From: Streptomyces paradoxus
Lineage (GTDB): Bacteria; Actinomycetota; Actinomycetes; Streptomycetales; Streptomycetaceae
Length of the DNA stretch: 64,000 nt
Direction: 5' to 3'
Assembly: GCF_014202475.1 (NCBI RefSeq)
Contig: NZ_JACHGV010000008.1
Location: 369,419-433,418 of the forward strand
A program made the translations under genes and the position numbers. The notes below the pieces were generated by a model that was not told the DNA's origin, ran no database searches, and saw only the letters and a program-made list of their open reading frames with translations. Shown here piece by piece: positions 35,031-44,435 of this stretch; position 1 is the first letter of the stretch; the number at the start of each line of letters is the position of its first letter.

Positions 35031-36035
35031 CCAGAGAGGATCGACGTTGGCAGCCGAGAGCGTGTGCCAACACGGTCGTAGTCGATGGTCTCGACGGAAG
35101 CGGTGTAGACGGTCTCGAGGTTGGAGGGTGGTGGGGTGATGGCGGCAAGGAATGCCGAGGCACACGGTCAGGTAGACGCCTCGGGCCAGCCGCGTGCATC
35201 GCCGGGTGCGTTTGGATGGTCCGGGCACACGCCAGGAGGCTTTGGCGGCTCTTCGTCGGATGCCGGGGCCCCCACGCCGGAGGCTGGCGCCTGGGCGGCC
35301 GCCTGATGGGGCCGCCCCCGGGCCGAGTGTCAGATGTCCAACTTGTCGGTGTTCAACGACGCCCTCCATGACGTGCGGCCGGGAATCGCGTCCGCCCAGG
35401 CGCCGCTCCAGATACAGCCGCTGCCGGTGGGCGGCCACGACCTCGGGTGGGTTCGGCAGAGAAGCTCGGCGAGATGATCAACACTGAGCTGACCTCATGT
35501 ATACCGCGAGACTGACTGGGGATTCGGATGGTGGCGGACCTGCCCCGTGCCCCAGCTGTAGTTCGCTCTGGCATACCCGGGCCTTCGGGCTTCCTGCCAT
35601 GACGGTGGCGGCTGCCGCGACACCGGTGGGCCGTCGGCTTCCAGCAGCCGGTGCGCGCGGGGTTTGTGGTGGCAGATCGCGCTCGCGCCACTGCTGCTCT
35701 GCTGCCCACCACGCCGCCTTTACCGCAACGGCGTGCCGAACGCGGCGTGGTCGGGGCAGGAGGGGGTGGCGCAACGCGCTGGCCCGCCCGCTGGTGGATC
35801 GCCGGCACCTACGGCAAGTCGCCCCTCGCGGCAAGCCGGTACGAGGGCGCCCGCGTCGCCAGCCTCGCCTCGCAGACGTGATCCGCGCCACCGCACCGCA
35901 CGCTCGCCGCACCAATGCAGGAGCTCGTGACAGCTTCCTGCCGTGTCGTCGATCAAGCCGGGCATTGCGCAGGTATGGTGCAAAATGTCTTCCGGCTACG
36001 GGGTCCGTCGACCACTACCCACGAGGTGCAGCCCG
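35031..36035. other. One-kilobase stretch without an intact gene
   Basis: Scraps only: a plus-strand start MYTARLTGDSDGGGPAPCPS at 35497 that loses its frame at once, like the N-terminus of a small Streptomyces protein; and WWIAGTYGKSPLAASRYEGA near 35795-35880. Minus-strand pieces around 35100-35160 and 35360-35450 are not recognisable. I see no promoter or IS end. Confidence 0.4.
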
Positions 36036-36974
36036 ATGGGAATGCCTTTCCGTAACCGCCGTGCCTGGCTGAGGTTGGCGGCTGCGCTGACCGCCCTGTG
36101 CGCGAGCCTGGCCCCGTCGGCCGCAGGCGGCAGCCTCGCGTCGGCCACGCATGTGTGGAAGCTTCAGTGGACGGACGGCTTCAACGGGCGCGCGGGGAGC
36201 CTGCCCGATGCCGATAAGTGGATCATCGATGTTGGCACCGGGTACCCCGGCGGCCCGCCCAACTGGGGGACCGGTGAGGTGCAGACCTACACCACCGACC
36301 CGGCCAACATCAGTCACGACGGCCAGGGCAACCTGCGCATCACCCCCCTGCGGGACTCGGCGGGGCAGTGGACTTCCGGCCGCATCGAGACACGCCGCAG
36401 CGACTTCCGGCCCCCCGCAGGCGGTCGCATGCGCATCCAGGCCCGCATCCATCTGCCCGCCGTCACCGGCCCGGCCGCCGAAGGGTACTGGCCGGCCTTC
36501 TGGACTCTGGGCGCCTCATACCGGGCCGGGGTCCCCTCCCCGACGTCCGGCGAGTTCGACATCATGGAGAACGCCAACGGCCTGAACCGCATCTGGGGCG
36601 TCATGCACTGCGGCACGCCCACTGGGGGGCCGTGCAACGAGAGCACCGGCCTGGCCGCCAGCACCACCTGCCCCCCTGCGCGCTGCACCGGCGCCTTCCA
36701 CACCTACACCCTGGAATGGGACCGCCGCACCTCCACCGAACGGCTGCACTGGTACGTCGACGGACGGCGCTACCACACCGTCAGCTCCACACAAATGACC
36801 CCGGTCACCTGGCGAGCGGCCACCGCCCAGGGCCACTTCCTGCTGCTGAACCTCGCCATCGGTGGCGGCTTCCCCAACGCGCTGGCCGGGCACCCCACTC
36901 CCACGCCGCAGACCCGCCCGGGCTATCCCATGCTCATCGACTACGTCGCCGTCTCCACCACCGCTCGCCACTGA
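36036..36974 (+). CDS. Secreted GH16 endo-beta-glucanase (laminarinase-type)
   Basis: 312 residues, with GAGGTG about 8 bases before the ATG. The signal peptide spans about 1-38 (AWLRLAAALTALCASLAPSA). The GH16 active-site motif GEFDIMEN places nucleophile E173, D175 and acid/base E178. Other family landmarks are EGYWPAFWTLGASY, FHTYTLEWDR, LHWYVDGRRYHTVSSTQM and LLLNLAIGGGFPN. It probably hydrolyses beta-1,3- or mixed-linkage glucans outside the cell. It is complete, unlike the other glycosidase pieces in the window. Confidence 0.92.
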   Translation: MGMPFRNRRAWLRLAAALTALCASLAPSAAGGSLASATHVWKLQWTDGFNGRAGSLPDADKWIIDVGTGYPGGPPNWGTGEVQTYTTDPANISHDGQGNLRITPLRDSAGQWTSGRIETRRSDFRPPAGGRMRIQARIHLPAVTGPAAEGYWPAFWTLGASYRAGVPSPTSGEFDIMENANGLNRIWGVMHCGTPTGGPCNESTGLAASTTCPPARCTGAFHTYTLEWDRRTSTERLHWYVDGRRYHTVSSTQMTPVTWRAATAQGHFLLLNLAIGGGFPNALAGHPTPTPQTRPGYPMLIDYVAVSTTARH

Positions 36975-37024
36975 CCCTGACGAAACCAACAGATCTGCAG
37001 CCACCTTTCGCGCGGCTCGGACGC

Positions 37025-37204
37025 TCACGCGTGGTGGCCCTCCCACTGGTGAGGGCCAGCTCCGCGCCACTCCACCCAAGAGGAATCGCCCAGTTCGTCA
37101 TGGGGCAGCCCGACGTCGCGCCGGAATGCCACCAGCTCGCCGTCCGAGTGAGCCATGCCGAGGCACCGCTCAGCTTCGGCCCGTTGGGTGATCCGCTTGT
37201 TCAC
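37025..37204 (-). CDS. Possible small protein, 59 residues
   Basis: From a GTG: NKRITQRAEAERCLGMAHSD, FRRDVGLPHDELGDSSWVEW and HQWEGHHA. It looks like a genuine short actinobacterial protein, but no RBS is visible and the family is unknown. It may be the C-terminus of a lost gene. Confidence 0.35.
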   Translation of the reverse strand: MNKRITQRAEAERCLGMAHSDGELVAFRRDVGLPHDELGDSSWVEWRGAGPHQWEGHHA

Positions 37205-37272
37205 ACCGTCGTCGCTGGCGTCGCACGGGGAAACGGTCTTCCACACCCGCAGGGCAGGATGGAACGACCACC

Positions 37273-38565
37273 ATGGCCACAGCATCGTTCCCGGTGACCG
37301 CCGATGAGCCAGAGCGCCTCCGCGTCCTTGAGCGGTACGGCATCCTGGTGGCACCGGCCCCGCCGGACCTGGCGTCGATCGTGGAACTCGCCGCCTACAC
37401 CTGCGAGGCCCCCCACGCGGTGATCAACATCATCTCCGCCGAACACGCCAACCTGGTCGCCGCCATCGGCTTCGAACCGACCCAATGTGCCCGCAGCAAC
37501 TCCATGTGCGCGGTCACCATCGTCGAACCCGCCCCCGTCTGCGTCCCCGACGCCAGCCTGGACCCGCGCTTCGCGGACAACCCCTACGTCACCGGCGCCC
37601 TTGGCGACATCCGCTTCTACGCCGCCTCCCAGCTTCGCACCCCCGAAGGACCAGTCCTCGGCACTCTCTGCGTCTTCGACACCCAGGTCCGCCAGCTGAC
37701 CGCCCCACAGCGCGACGCGCTGGACAAGCTGGCCCGGATGGTCGTCGACGTCCTCGACCTGCACCGTCACCAGCGGCTCCTGCATCAGGCCCTGCAAGCG
37801 GCCGACCAAGCACGCTCAGAACTCGAACGCTCCAACCGTGCGCTGCAGCAGTTCGCCGGACAGGTCAGCCACGACCTCAAGAACCCGCTGACCGGCATCC
37901 TCGGTCACGCCTCCAACCTCGTCGACATCCCGGCGATCGCCAACGACCCCGACGCCACGTTCTGCGCCCAACGGGTCGTCAGGTCCGCGAACCGCATGCG
38001 CACCATGATCGAAGACGTGCTCGCCCTGGCCAGCGCGGGCGGACGACTCCACCTGGAAACCATCGACCTGAACGCCCTGGCCCACGCCGTCATCGAGGAC
38101 CTCGACAGCCCCATCCGCACCCACGGTGCGCGCGTCACCATCGAAAGCCTGCCCACCGTGGTCGGCGACCCGACCCAGCTGCGCGTACTCCTGCAGAACG
38201 TCGTCAGCAACGCCCTCAAGTTCCGCAACCCCGAACGATGTTGCCAGATCGCCATCACCGCCGAAACACAACCGCATGGTTCACACATCGCTGTCATCGA
38301 CAACGGCCGCGGCATCCCGCCCAAGGACCGGCAGCGGGTGATGGAGATGTTCACCCGGCTGGACCAGCACATCGAAGGCTCCGGCATCGGACTGGCCACC
38401 TGCCAGCGCATCGCCGCCGCTCACGGCGGCACCCTCCACCTCGAAGAGACACCGGGCGGCGGCACCACCGCCGTACTCACCCTGCCCACCAGCCCCACAC
38501 CGAACCAGGCTTCCTCCTCGAGATCACCAGATGAGGGATCACGGTCGGAGTCCCACCAAGCCTGA
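37273..38565 (+). CDS. GAF-domain sensor histidine kinase
   Basis: 430 residues, no membrane helix, so a soluble kinase. A GAF domain spans about 20-165 (LASIVELAAYTCEAPHAVIN, YAASQLRTPEGPVLGTLCVF). A coiled linker follows (QAADQARSELERSNRALQQF). The phosphoacceptor is H200 in QVSHDLKNPLTGIL. The ATPase has the N box LLQNVVSNALKF (about 310), the G1 box DNGRGIP (about 343) and the G2 box GSGIGLATC. No response regulator is adjacent, so it is an orphan kinase; its partner and signal are unknown. Confidence 0.93.
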   Translation: MATASFPVTADEPERLRVLERYGILVAPAPPDLASIVELAAYTCEAPHAVINIISAEHANLVAAIGFEPTQCARSNSMCAVTIVEPAPVCVPDASLDPRFADNPYVTGALGDIRFYAASQLRTPEGPVLGTLCVFDTQVRQLTAPQRDALDKLARMVVDVLDLHRHQRLLHQALQAADQARSELERSNRALQQFAGQVSHDLKNPLTGILGHASNLVDIPAIANDPDATFCAQRVVRSANRMRTMIEDVLALASAGGRLHLETIDLNALAHAVIEDLDSPIRTHGARVTIESLPTVVGDPTQLRVLLQNVVSNALKFRNPERCCQIAITAETQPHGSHIAVIDNGRGIPPKDRQRVMEMFTRLDQHIEGSGIGLATCQRIAAAHGGTLHLEETPGGGTTAVLTLPTSPTPNQASSSRSPDEGSRSESHQA

Positions 38566-38670
38566 CCGCCGTGAGGCAGGCAACTCAGACCGCGGCCTCC
38601 CCGCCATCTCAGAAGCCCCCATCAGGCCGCCGCTAAAGGCTGTCCCGTAACTGTGGTTGCCGGACAGTCG

Positions 38671-38943
38671 TCAGGCGCTCGGGTTCCTCCACAGATACCG
38701 CTCGTCCAGGGTCCCGAATCGCACGTCTCCGCGTGCAAGGTCGACGAGGATGGGCCAGCAGTCCAACAGCTGCTCCCTCACATCACGCGAGGCGAGGTAC
38801 TGCACAGAGTTGTAGGGCACGATCAGAAGCCCGTTGCTCTCACGGACCCGCTCTGCGTCAATGGCCAGAGGCGGCTCGTCATCGCGCTGGCTGCGGGCGA
38901 GGAACGTCACCGCGAGTTGCAGGGCCTCGTTCTGCTCCATCAT
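38671..38943 (-). CDS. YrhB / Imm35-type protein (orphan immunity candidate)
   Basis: 90 residues, with GGAGG just before tandem ATGs at 38943 and 38940. It contains PPLAIDAERVRESNGLLIVP, YNSVQYL, LLDCWPILVDLARGDVRFG and LDERYLW, matching the YrhB (Imm35) family found as immunity proteins in toxin loci and as sol chaperone-like proteins elsewhere. No toxin gene is adjacent; instead it lies between a possible IS terminus (38636-38650) and the body of an IS5 element. Confidence 0.7.
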   Translation of the reverse strand: MMEQNEALQLAVTFLARSQRDDEPPLAIDAERVRESNGLLIVPYNSVQYLASRDVREQLLDCWPILVDLARGDVRFGTLDERYLWRNPSA

Positions 38944-38988
38944 CCGCCTCCAGTCCGTCGACCGAAGGCGTCACCCTAACCGGCCTGG

Positions 38989-39833
38989 GATGATCTTGGT
39001 GTGGCTGATGTGATCACCGTCGGAGTCGTCCTGGATAGCCCCGTTCACCGGGCTTAACCCACGGCAGTTCGGCAAGCTGGTGACGGTGCTGCGACGCGCA
39101 GGAGCGGACGCTATCCGCAGGGGCCGGCCGTGGAGGCTTCCGCTGGAGGACCGGGCCTTGCTCGTCGCGGCCTACTGGCGCACGAACCTCACTATGCGGC
39201 AGCTTGCCCCGCTGTTCGGGGTGTCGAAGTCGGCGGCGGACCGGATCATCGACCATCTCGGGCCGATGCTCGCTCTCCAGCCCCGCAAGCGGTTCGCCAA
39301 GGATGCCGTGCTCATCGTCGACGGAACCCTGGTCCCCACCCGCGACCACACCATCGCCGAGCGGTCGAAGAACTACCGGTACTCCACCAACCACCAGGTC
39401 GTTGTCGACGCCGACACCCGCATGGTCGTTGTGGTCGGTCCGCCGCTCTCCGGGAACCGCAACGACTGCAAGGCGTGGGCGGAATCCGGCGCCAAGGCTG
39501 CCGTCGGCAAGACCCTCACGATCGCCGACGGCGGATACCCGGGCACCGGACTCGTCACCCCGCACCGCAGGGAGCGCGGCCAGAGTGACCTCCCGGCCTG
39601 GAAAGAGGAACACAACCGGTCCCACAAGAAGGTCCGCGCTCGCGTCGAGCACGTCTTCGCCCGGATGAAGACCTGGAAGATCCTCCGCGACCGCCGCCTC
39701 AAAGGCGACGGCGTCCACCACGCCATGCTCAGCATCGCCCGCATGCACAACCTCACCCTCGCCGGATAGACCAGCGGGCCACACGACGGCTAACCACGCC
39801 CGAGACGCCTCGAAGATCATTTATGGGACAGCC
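38989..39833 (+). mobile_element. IS5-family element (DDE_Tnp_4 type), left end damaged
   Basis: The right end GGGACAGCCC (39824-39833) is the complement of GGGCTGTCCC, with ATAAATGATCTT just inside it. On the left only TGATCTT remains at 38990-38996; the outer bases are missing. A copy of the outer sequence (AGGCTGTCCCGTAA) occurs 350 bp further left, beyond the YrhB gene. Confidence 0.65.
39014..39769 (+). pseudogene. IS5-family transposase, frameshifted at its start
   Basis: The main frame is intact from WIAPFTGLNPRQFGKLVTVL to the end. It contains LLVAAYWRTNLTMRQLAPLF, LIVDGTLVPTRDH, YRYSTNHQVVVDADTRMVVV, ADGGYPGTG and ARVEHVFARMKTWKILRDR, with all three acidic residues. The natural start, GTG at 39001 (VADVITV), lies in a different frame, consistent with a two-base loss near 39020. 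A start at GTG 39080 would drop part of the HTH. The element is therefore probably immobile. Confidence 0.7.
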
Positions 39834-39835
39834 CT

Positions 39836-40339
39836 TAGCCTCCGCAGCGGCGGCGACCACCGTGTCCAAACGCGTGTCATGCTCCCGCGGGAGGTAGGTG
39901 GGCAGGGCCCCGAACCGTTGGGGGCGTCACCGGCACCAAGGGCTGCGTGGACTTCCAGGTCGGCCAGGATGAGCTGGTCATCAAACTCGCCAATCGGGCG
40001 GCCGGCGCCCTGCGCCATCCGGGCCCGGACCCACAGATCACGCACCCGCGCCGCCAGGTCCTGGGCATCCCACGCCGCACGGCGGGCCAGCACGGTGGCC
40101 ACGGACACGGCATCAGCCCGCTTGGCTGGCAGGGAAGGGACGCTGATGCAGCGGCGTACGGTGTCCCGCTTCGGCGATCCCGCCAGATTGTTATTGGTGG
40201 CGATGTCCGCGGTGATCTCATCCAGGCTGGGAGCGTCTGCCGCCAGATACACCTCTTACAGCAGCTCTTTCAGCTCCCGCAGTGCACGGGGCCAGCCCAC
40301 CCGCGCCCGCCCCAGCAGCCGCGGCCGCTTCACGCTCAC
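39836..40339 (-). pseudogene. N-terminus of a STAND-type ATP-binding protein, truncated by the IS
   Basis: From GTG 40339 the frame reads RVGWPRALRELKELL, hits TAA at 40256-40258, and resumes VYLAADAPSLDEITADIATN, GSPKRDTVRRCISVPSLPAK and AAWDAQDLAARVRDLWVRAR. This N-terminal region precedes the ATPase in a family of large Streptomyces proteins. A frame change near 39910 is followed by the IS right end. So it has one stop, one indel and an IS truncation. Confidence 0.6.
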
Positions 40340-40534
40340 CTGTCCGCCGCCGTATCGCCACTCATCGCACTATCTTCTCCCCGCCCCGACTACGGCATGG
40401 CGTGAACAGCGGATATTTCCGCACTCGTTGACGGATTGTCGCAACTCAGAGTTGATCTTCGTACGGGTTCCAGCGTGAACAGCGAGCCGGCCGGCTACTC
40501 AACCGCCCACCACGACCTCGTGGAAAGAAAACCG

Positions 40535-40657
40535 ATGTCCCGCACCCACTCGACCCGCCGCGAGCGCCTGCTCCTGACCGCTGCCGCAGTACGCGGCGCC
40601 GTCTCCGGCACCGTCCGGGCCGTTCTCGCCCGGTTCCTGGAACACCTCACCCCGTAA
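40535..40657 (+). CDS. Possible 40-residue basic protein with its own terminator
   Basis: From ATG 40535 (GGAAAG about 8 bases upstream): SRTHSTRRERLLLTAAAVRG, then SGTVRAVLARFLEHLTP. Helical and strongly basic. A perfect hairpin starts 21 bp after the stop, and the upstream region 40380-40450 is less GC-rich, as promoters often are. Family unknown. Confidence 0.45.
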   Translation: MSRTHSTRRERLLLTAAAVRGAVSGTVRAVLARFLEHLTP

Positions 40658-40678
40658 CCCTCACAGCGCAGACACCAC

Positions 40679-40709
40679 GCCGGGGGCCGTGCGCCGCACG
40701 GCCCCCGGC
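40679..40709 (+). terminator. Perfect 14-bp hairpin terminator
   Basis: GCCGGGGGCCGTGC (40679-40692) and GCACGGCCCCCGGC (40696-40709) around a 3-base loop. No U-tract. Confidence 0.75.
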
Positions 40710-41469
40710 ACGTCGCGCAAACACGCCTCCCGCACCGGAGCCGTGCCTCACGTGGACCTAGTCAGACAGATGACAGCACCAGATGGGGGTGCGAACATCG
40801 CCAGTCCGGCCGTGCACGAGCGGGCCGGGTTCTGGGGCACCGCGAGCGCATTGGCCGCCATAACAGCCAACGCGGCCGGATCCTGGTCGAACTCCCGAGC
40901 GCAGTTGCCAACTGAGCTGTCCGGAGGGTGCTTCACTTCAACACGCTGAATTTGACAGAGAAGGCGACCCGGAAGGCGAGGATGTCCGTGCAGCGTCCGT
41001 CGGCCAGCTCTCCGTCGTCTACGTGATCAACCGACTCACCCGACACTTGTCAGTCCTGGATATCATCTGGATCGGGTAGCCACCCGTAACGGCGCTGTCC
41101 CGGCCCCGGCAGTCCATTAATGAGCAGCCAAGGAGCGGCGCCGGTGCCGATCACGGTCGCCAGACCTACGACGGCTGCGCCGATGCGGCGGCCTGTCAGC
41201 AGAGTTGAGTGGGGCGAGACGCTCCGCCAGGCCCGAGCCTTGGGCGACGGGCCTTGTCAGATCCTCCACTGAGTACTGGATAGTGGTCGGCAAGCGGCGG
41301 GCCCCACGGCTGCCAGATGAATTCGTACAGGGTCGTGCGCCAGCCCACCGGATCCTTCAGCTGCATCCACAACCTGCCCCCACGGCGGTCCCTCTGGTGG
41401 TGCTGGGGAACCTGCGCAGCTCTTGCATGGCGGACTCCGGCCCAAGCTGACCTGATGCTCCGCGGTCTA
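40710..41469. other. No recognisable gene
   Basis: Open frames here have no conserved motifs. On the minus strand 41260-41390 gives LYEFIWQPWGPPLADHYPV, which I cannot place. Probably degraded accessory DNA next to the Tn3 scrap. Confidence 0.4.
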
Positions 41470-41625
41470 CCGCGCACGCACGGGGAGAGCCGGGCGACGT
41501 CCTTGTCCCGGATGTCGAAGCCCTCGGTATGGAGCCGGGTGACGGCGGCGTCCATGTATCGGGTGTTGAAGAGCACCAGGGCGTTGAGGACCAGACTGAG
41601 CGCGCCGATCTGGTTTTCCATGGCG
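41470..41625 (-). pseudogene. Tn3-family transposase, C-terminal scrap
   Basis: The minus strand reads ENQIGALSLVLNALVLFNTR, YMDAAVTRLHTEGFDIRDKD and VARLSPCVRG, the end of the Tn3 transposase catalytic region. Nothing else of the transposon (resolvase, 38-bp repeats) is visible. Confidence 0.75.
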
Positions 41626-41641
41626 GACGGAGCCTGATGCT

Positions 41642-41725
41642 GTGGACTTTCCCGTCGACGTCGCGCTCGCCGAGCTCGTCCCGACCCTGCCGGTCGGGAC
41701 GGGCTGGCGCTACGAGATGAAATTT
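41642..41725 (+). pseudogene. ATP-dependent DNA ligase, N-terminal scrap
   Basis: From a GTG: DFPVDVALAELVPTLPVGTG, then WRYEMKF, the first 28 residues of a LigC/D-type ligase up to the nucleotidyl lysine. It then runs into the end of the convergent membrane-protein gene. A C-terminal ligase fragment lies at 59737-60200. Confidence 0.55.
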
Positions 41726-42404
41726 ACGCGAGTTGGAGCAGCAAGGACTCGCCACGGCCCCGGCGCCGGCGGACATGGCCGCGCCAGCCCGCCAATACCG
41801 CGATCAGCGTCCAGCCCGCCGTGCCGCCAATCAGGCCCTCCAGCCGCCCCGCAGCGTCCACGTCATCCGCCTGCTCCATGGGTACAGCTCCCTCTGGGTC
41901 ACGCATGACGTCGAGCTGGTCACCCACCTTCGGGGCCCACGCGTCGCCGTCGTGGATTAGCTTCTCCTCCAGTTCGTCGCCGTCTGTGGTCCGGAGGGTG
42001 AAGCGGTGGTTGTCACTGGACGTTCCGGCCGCGCTGTCGGCCACGATGGCGACACGTTCCCGTACACCGCGCAGTTCCAGTGCGGCCTCGGGCGCGTACT
42101 GCACGGCTCCGACGAGGACGAAGAGCGCCGGCACCGACGACAGGACCGTTAGCCACAGGGCCTGGTGGAGCAGTATCAGTGCCACGGCGAAGGCTAGGCA
42201 CAGCACCACCCCGACGGTGATGGGTACCCATCTCGACCCCAACGTCAGGTAGGCGAGGCCGGTCGTGCCAGCGGCGGTCGCCCAGCCGATAAACACCACC
42301 GCGACAGTACGCCGCACCGACTTCCACGGTGGCACTGCCTCGATGGGCGGCTCCTCCGCCCTACCCGCCGGTGCAGTCATGCTGCTGCGTATGCCACCTG
42401 GCAT
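41724..42404 (-). CDS. Membrane protein of unknown function
   Basis: 226 residues. Helices at about 33-53 (VAVVFIGWATAAGTTGLAYL), 58-78 and 84-103 (LWLTVLSSVPALFVLVGAV) are followed by a soluble beta-rich domain (RFTLRTTDGDELEEKLIHDG, KVGDQLDVMRDPEGAV), a fourth helix (GLIGGTAGWTLIAVLAG) and an arginine-rich tail. The layout recalls DUF3592-like proteins, but I am not sure. ATG 42380 is an alternative start. Confidence 0.7.
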   Translation of the reverse strand: MPGGIRSSMTAPAGRAEEPPIEAVPPWKSVRRTVAVVFIGWATAAGTTGLAYLTLGSRWVPITVGVVLCLAFAVALILLHQALWLTVLSSVPALFVLVGAVQYAPEAALELRGVRERVAIVADSAAGTSSDNHRFTLRTTDGDELEEKLIHDGDAWAPKVGDQLDVMRDPEGAVPMEQADDVDAAGRLEGLIGGTAGWTLIAVLAGWRGHVRRRRGRGESLLLQLA

Positions 42405-42570
42405 TGTCGCTCCTGTGCTGCTGGCTGGACTCCGCCCACACCACCGCCGAGCACCAGGCTCATCGCCATGTTGTCGAAAACAGCCAGTCCGAGCAGGAAC
42501 CCAGATGGAATGCCGATCAGCATCCCTACAGCAAACCCTGTGCTGATGGACGGTGCTCCGGCTTCCTCGT
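42405..42570 (-). pseudogene. Glycine-zipper membrane protein fragment
   Basis: The frame gives SISTGFAVGMLIGIPSGFLL, then LAVFDNMAMSLVLGGGVGG, a pair of glycine-spaced hydrophobic segments as in small actinobacterial membrane proteins. The C-terminal end is lost into the start of the next gene. Confidence 0.4.
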
Positions 42571-42767
42571 GGTTCGTCACCCGATCATGGTGCCGAACGA
42601 CACCTGCGGAGACGAGCCTCAATACGGTCAACCTTCAAGGCCGACCAGGACCTTAAAGAACAAGCTGAGAGCCTGTGTCTGAGCCCCACATGACAAGTTG
42701 AGCTGGGCTTCGACACAGGTCAGAGCCCTATCGCATGGATGGATCCACCCGCTGACCTACTGCCGTG

Positions 42768-43514
42768 TCAACGGGTAGCAACGGCCAAGCTGACCACGTA
42801 GCGCTCCTCGATCGTCCTGTTCGGGAAGGCTTCAGTCAGGAGGTCGTGCTCAGCGGCCAGGAACGTCTCGGTGGCGTTCTTGCCGAGGACGAGGAAGTCG
42901 GAGTAGCTGGCGAGATTCGCGAGATGCGTTTCGAGTGGGACGCTCCTCGTCCACGACACCTGCCGGGTGACGAAGTTCAGTTCGGGCGGCAGATGGCGGA
43001 ATCGGGCCATGGGGTCGGGTTCGCTGTCCTCGGCGCCGAATAGGTGGCGCAGGCGGGCGTCTTGGTCGGCTATCCAGCCGACAGTGCTGTCCGAGTCGTT
43101 CCACCAGAGGGCAAGTGTGCCGCCGGGGCGCAGTACTCGGAGGGCTTCCGGGACGGACTTGTGCGGGTCGGTCCAGTGCCAGGCCTGGGCATAGGTGACG
43201 ATGTCGATGGACTCGGAGGCTAGTGGCAGGTTGTTGCCGTCACCGAGCACGACGGGGACATCGGGCAGTCTGAGGCGGAACTGGGAGGCCATTCCGGGGC
43301 CGGGCTCGATCGCGATGACGCGCGCACCGCGAGCGTGCAGGAGGGCGGTTGCCAGCCCCGTGCCGGCGCCGATGTCCGCGGCGCGGGCGCCCTTTAAGGG
43401 GCGGTCGGCGAGTTCCTCGACCGCATCGAGCAGGGCGGACGGATACGAAGGGCGGTTCGCTGCATAGCTGGCGGCGGCCTTGTCGAAGGAACGGGCCTGC
43501 GAAGTGATTGTCAT
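42768..43514 (-). CDS. Class I SAM-dependent methyltransferase
   Basis: 248 residues. It starts QARSFDKAAASYAANRPSYP, typical of the UbiE/TAM-like group. Motif I is AADIGAGTGLATALLHARGA (about 44-63), then VIAIEPGPGMASQFR, GDGNNLPLASESIDIVTYAQ and the WHWTDPHKSVPEALRVLRPG motif. This subgroup (trans-aconitate or small-metabolite methyltransferases) is common in Streptomyces. Substrate not known. Upstream lies a divergent isochorismatase-type gene. Confidence 0.92.
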   Translation of the reverse strand: MTITSQARSFDKAAASYAANRPSYPSALLDAVEELADRPLKGARAADIGAGTGLATALLHARGARVIAIEPGPGMASQFRLRLPDVPVVLGDGNNLPLASESIDIVTYAQAWHWTDPHKSVPEALRVLRPGGTLALWWNDSDSTVGWIADQDARLRHLFGAEDSEPDPMARFRHLPPELNFVTRQVSWTRSVPLETHLANLASYSDFLVLGKNATETFLAAEHDLLTEAFPNRTIEERYVVSLAVATR

Positions 43515-43802
43515 TCGACCATCCTCGGCGGTCCGAAGTGCTTGGCGCAGCACTTTGACGCCGTTTCCCCGGCACGGCATTACCTGGCTCCCGACGGTGG
43601 CTTCGTGACTGATGCGCGACACCGCTTATCACCGAATCTGGACAGCACTTGGTGATCACAGGGCAGAAAATGTCGATGAGGGCCGACACCGGTCATGGGC
43701 GCACCGAGGCGCGACGCTGATGAGGATCTCCGAAACCTCCACCGCAGCTCGGTTGATCCACCAGACTTGCTCTTGTTTCCCGACGGAGGAGGGACGGCAG
43801 GC

Positions 43803-44366
43803 ATGGCGAACAGCGCACTTCTGGTGATGGACGTCCAACGGGACGTCGTGGCCATCGCCGACGACGGTTCCGGATATCTGCCGCGCTTGCGCAGGGCGAT
43901 CGACGGTGCCCGGGCTGCCGGCATCCCCGTGATCTACGTGGTGATGGGGTTACGGCCGGGCGATCCGGAAGTCAGCCCTCGCAACAGGGTGATGACAAAC
44001 GCTGTGCGGGCTGGCCTCTTCACCGAGGGGGCCCCTGGTACCGAGATTCATCACGATGTTGCGCCCCAGCAGGGCGACGTGGTGGTTACCAAGAGGCGGG
44101 GGAGCGCGTTCTCGGGCAGCGACCTCGACTTGGTACTCAGGGCTCGCGATATCGACAGCCTTGTTCTCACCGGCATCGCCACCAGCGCTGTGGTGCTGTC
44201 CACCCTGTGGCACGCCATCGACCTGGACTTCGGCCTCACCGTCCTGGCGGATGCCTGCCTCGACACCGACCCCGAGGTGCACACGATGCTCACCGAAAAG
44301 CTGTTCCCGCAGTGGGCAGATGTCGTCGCCGTCGAGGACTGGCTCAAGGCCATCGCACCGCAATAG
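43803..44366 (+). CDS. Isochorismatase/cysteine-hydrolase family protein lacking the usual cysteine
   Basis: 187 residues, with GGAGGAGGGA about 9 bases before the ATG. The N-terminal strand ALLVMDVQRDVVAIADD has the catalytic aspartate, and VVVTKRRGSAFSGSDLDLVL carries the lysine. The nucleophile position reads TGIATSAVVLSTLWHAIDL, with alanine where cysteine hydrolases have cysteine; a subset of the fold lacks it. It may act like true isochorismatases, or not be catalytic. Divergent from the methyltransferase. Confidence 0.85.
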   Translation: MANSALLVMDVQRDVVAIADDGSGYLPRLRRAIDGARAAGIPVIYVVMGLRPGDPEVSPRNRVMTNAVRAGLFTEGAPGTEIHHDVAPQQGDVVVTKRRGSAFSGSDLDLVLRARDIDSLVLTGIATSAVVLSTLWHAIDLDFGLTVLADACLDTDPEVHTMLTEKLFPQWADVVAVEDWLKAIAPQ

Positions 44367-44435
44367 CGGGAGGCCATCCGGACCCTCACCACGCAGAGCA
44401 CTCCAAGCGCCCCACCTCAAGCACCCAAGTGATGC

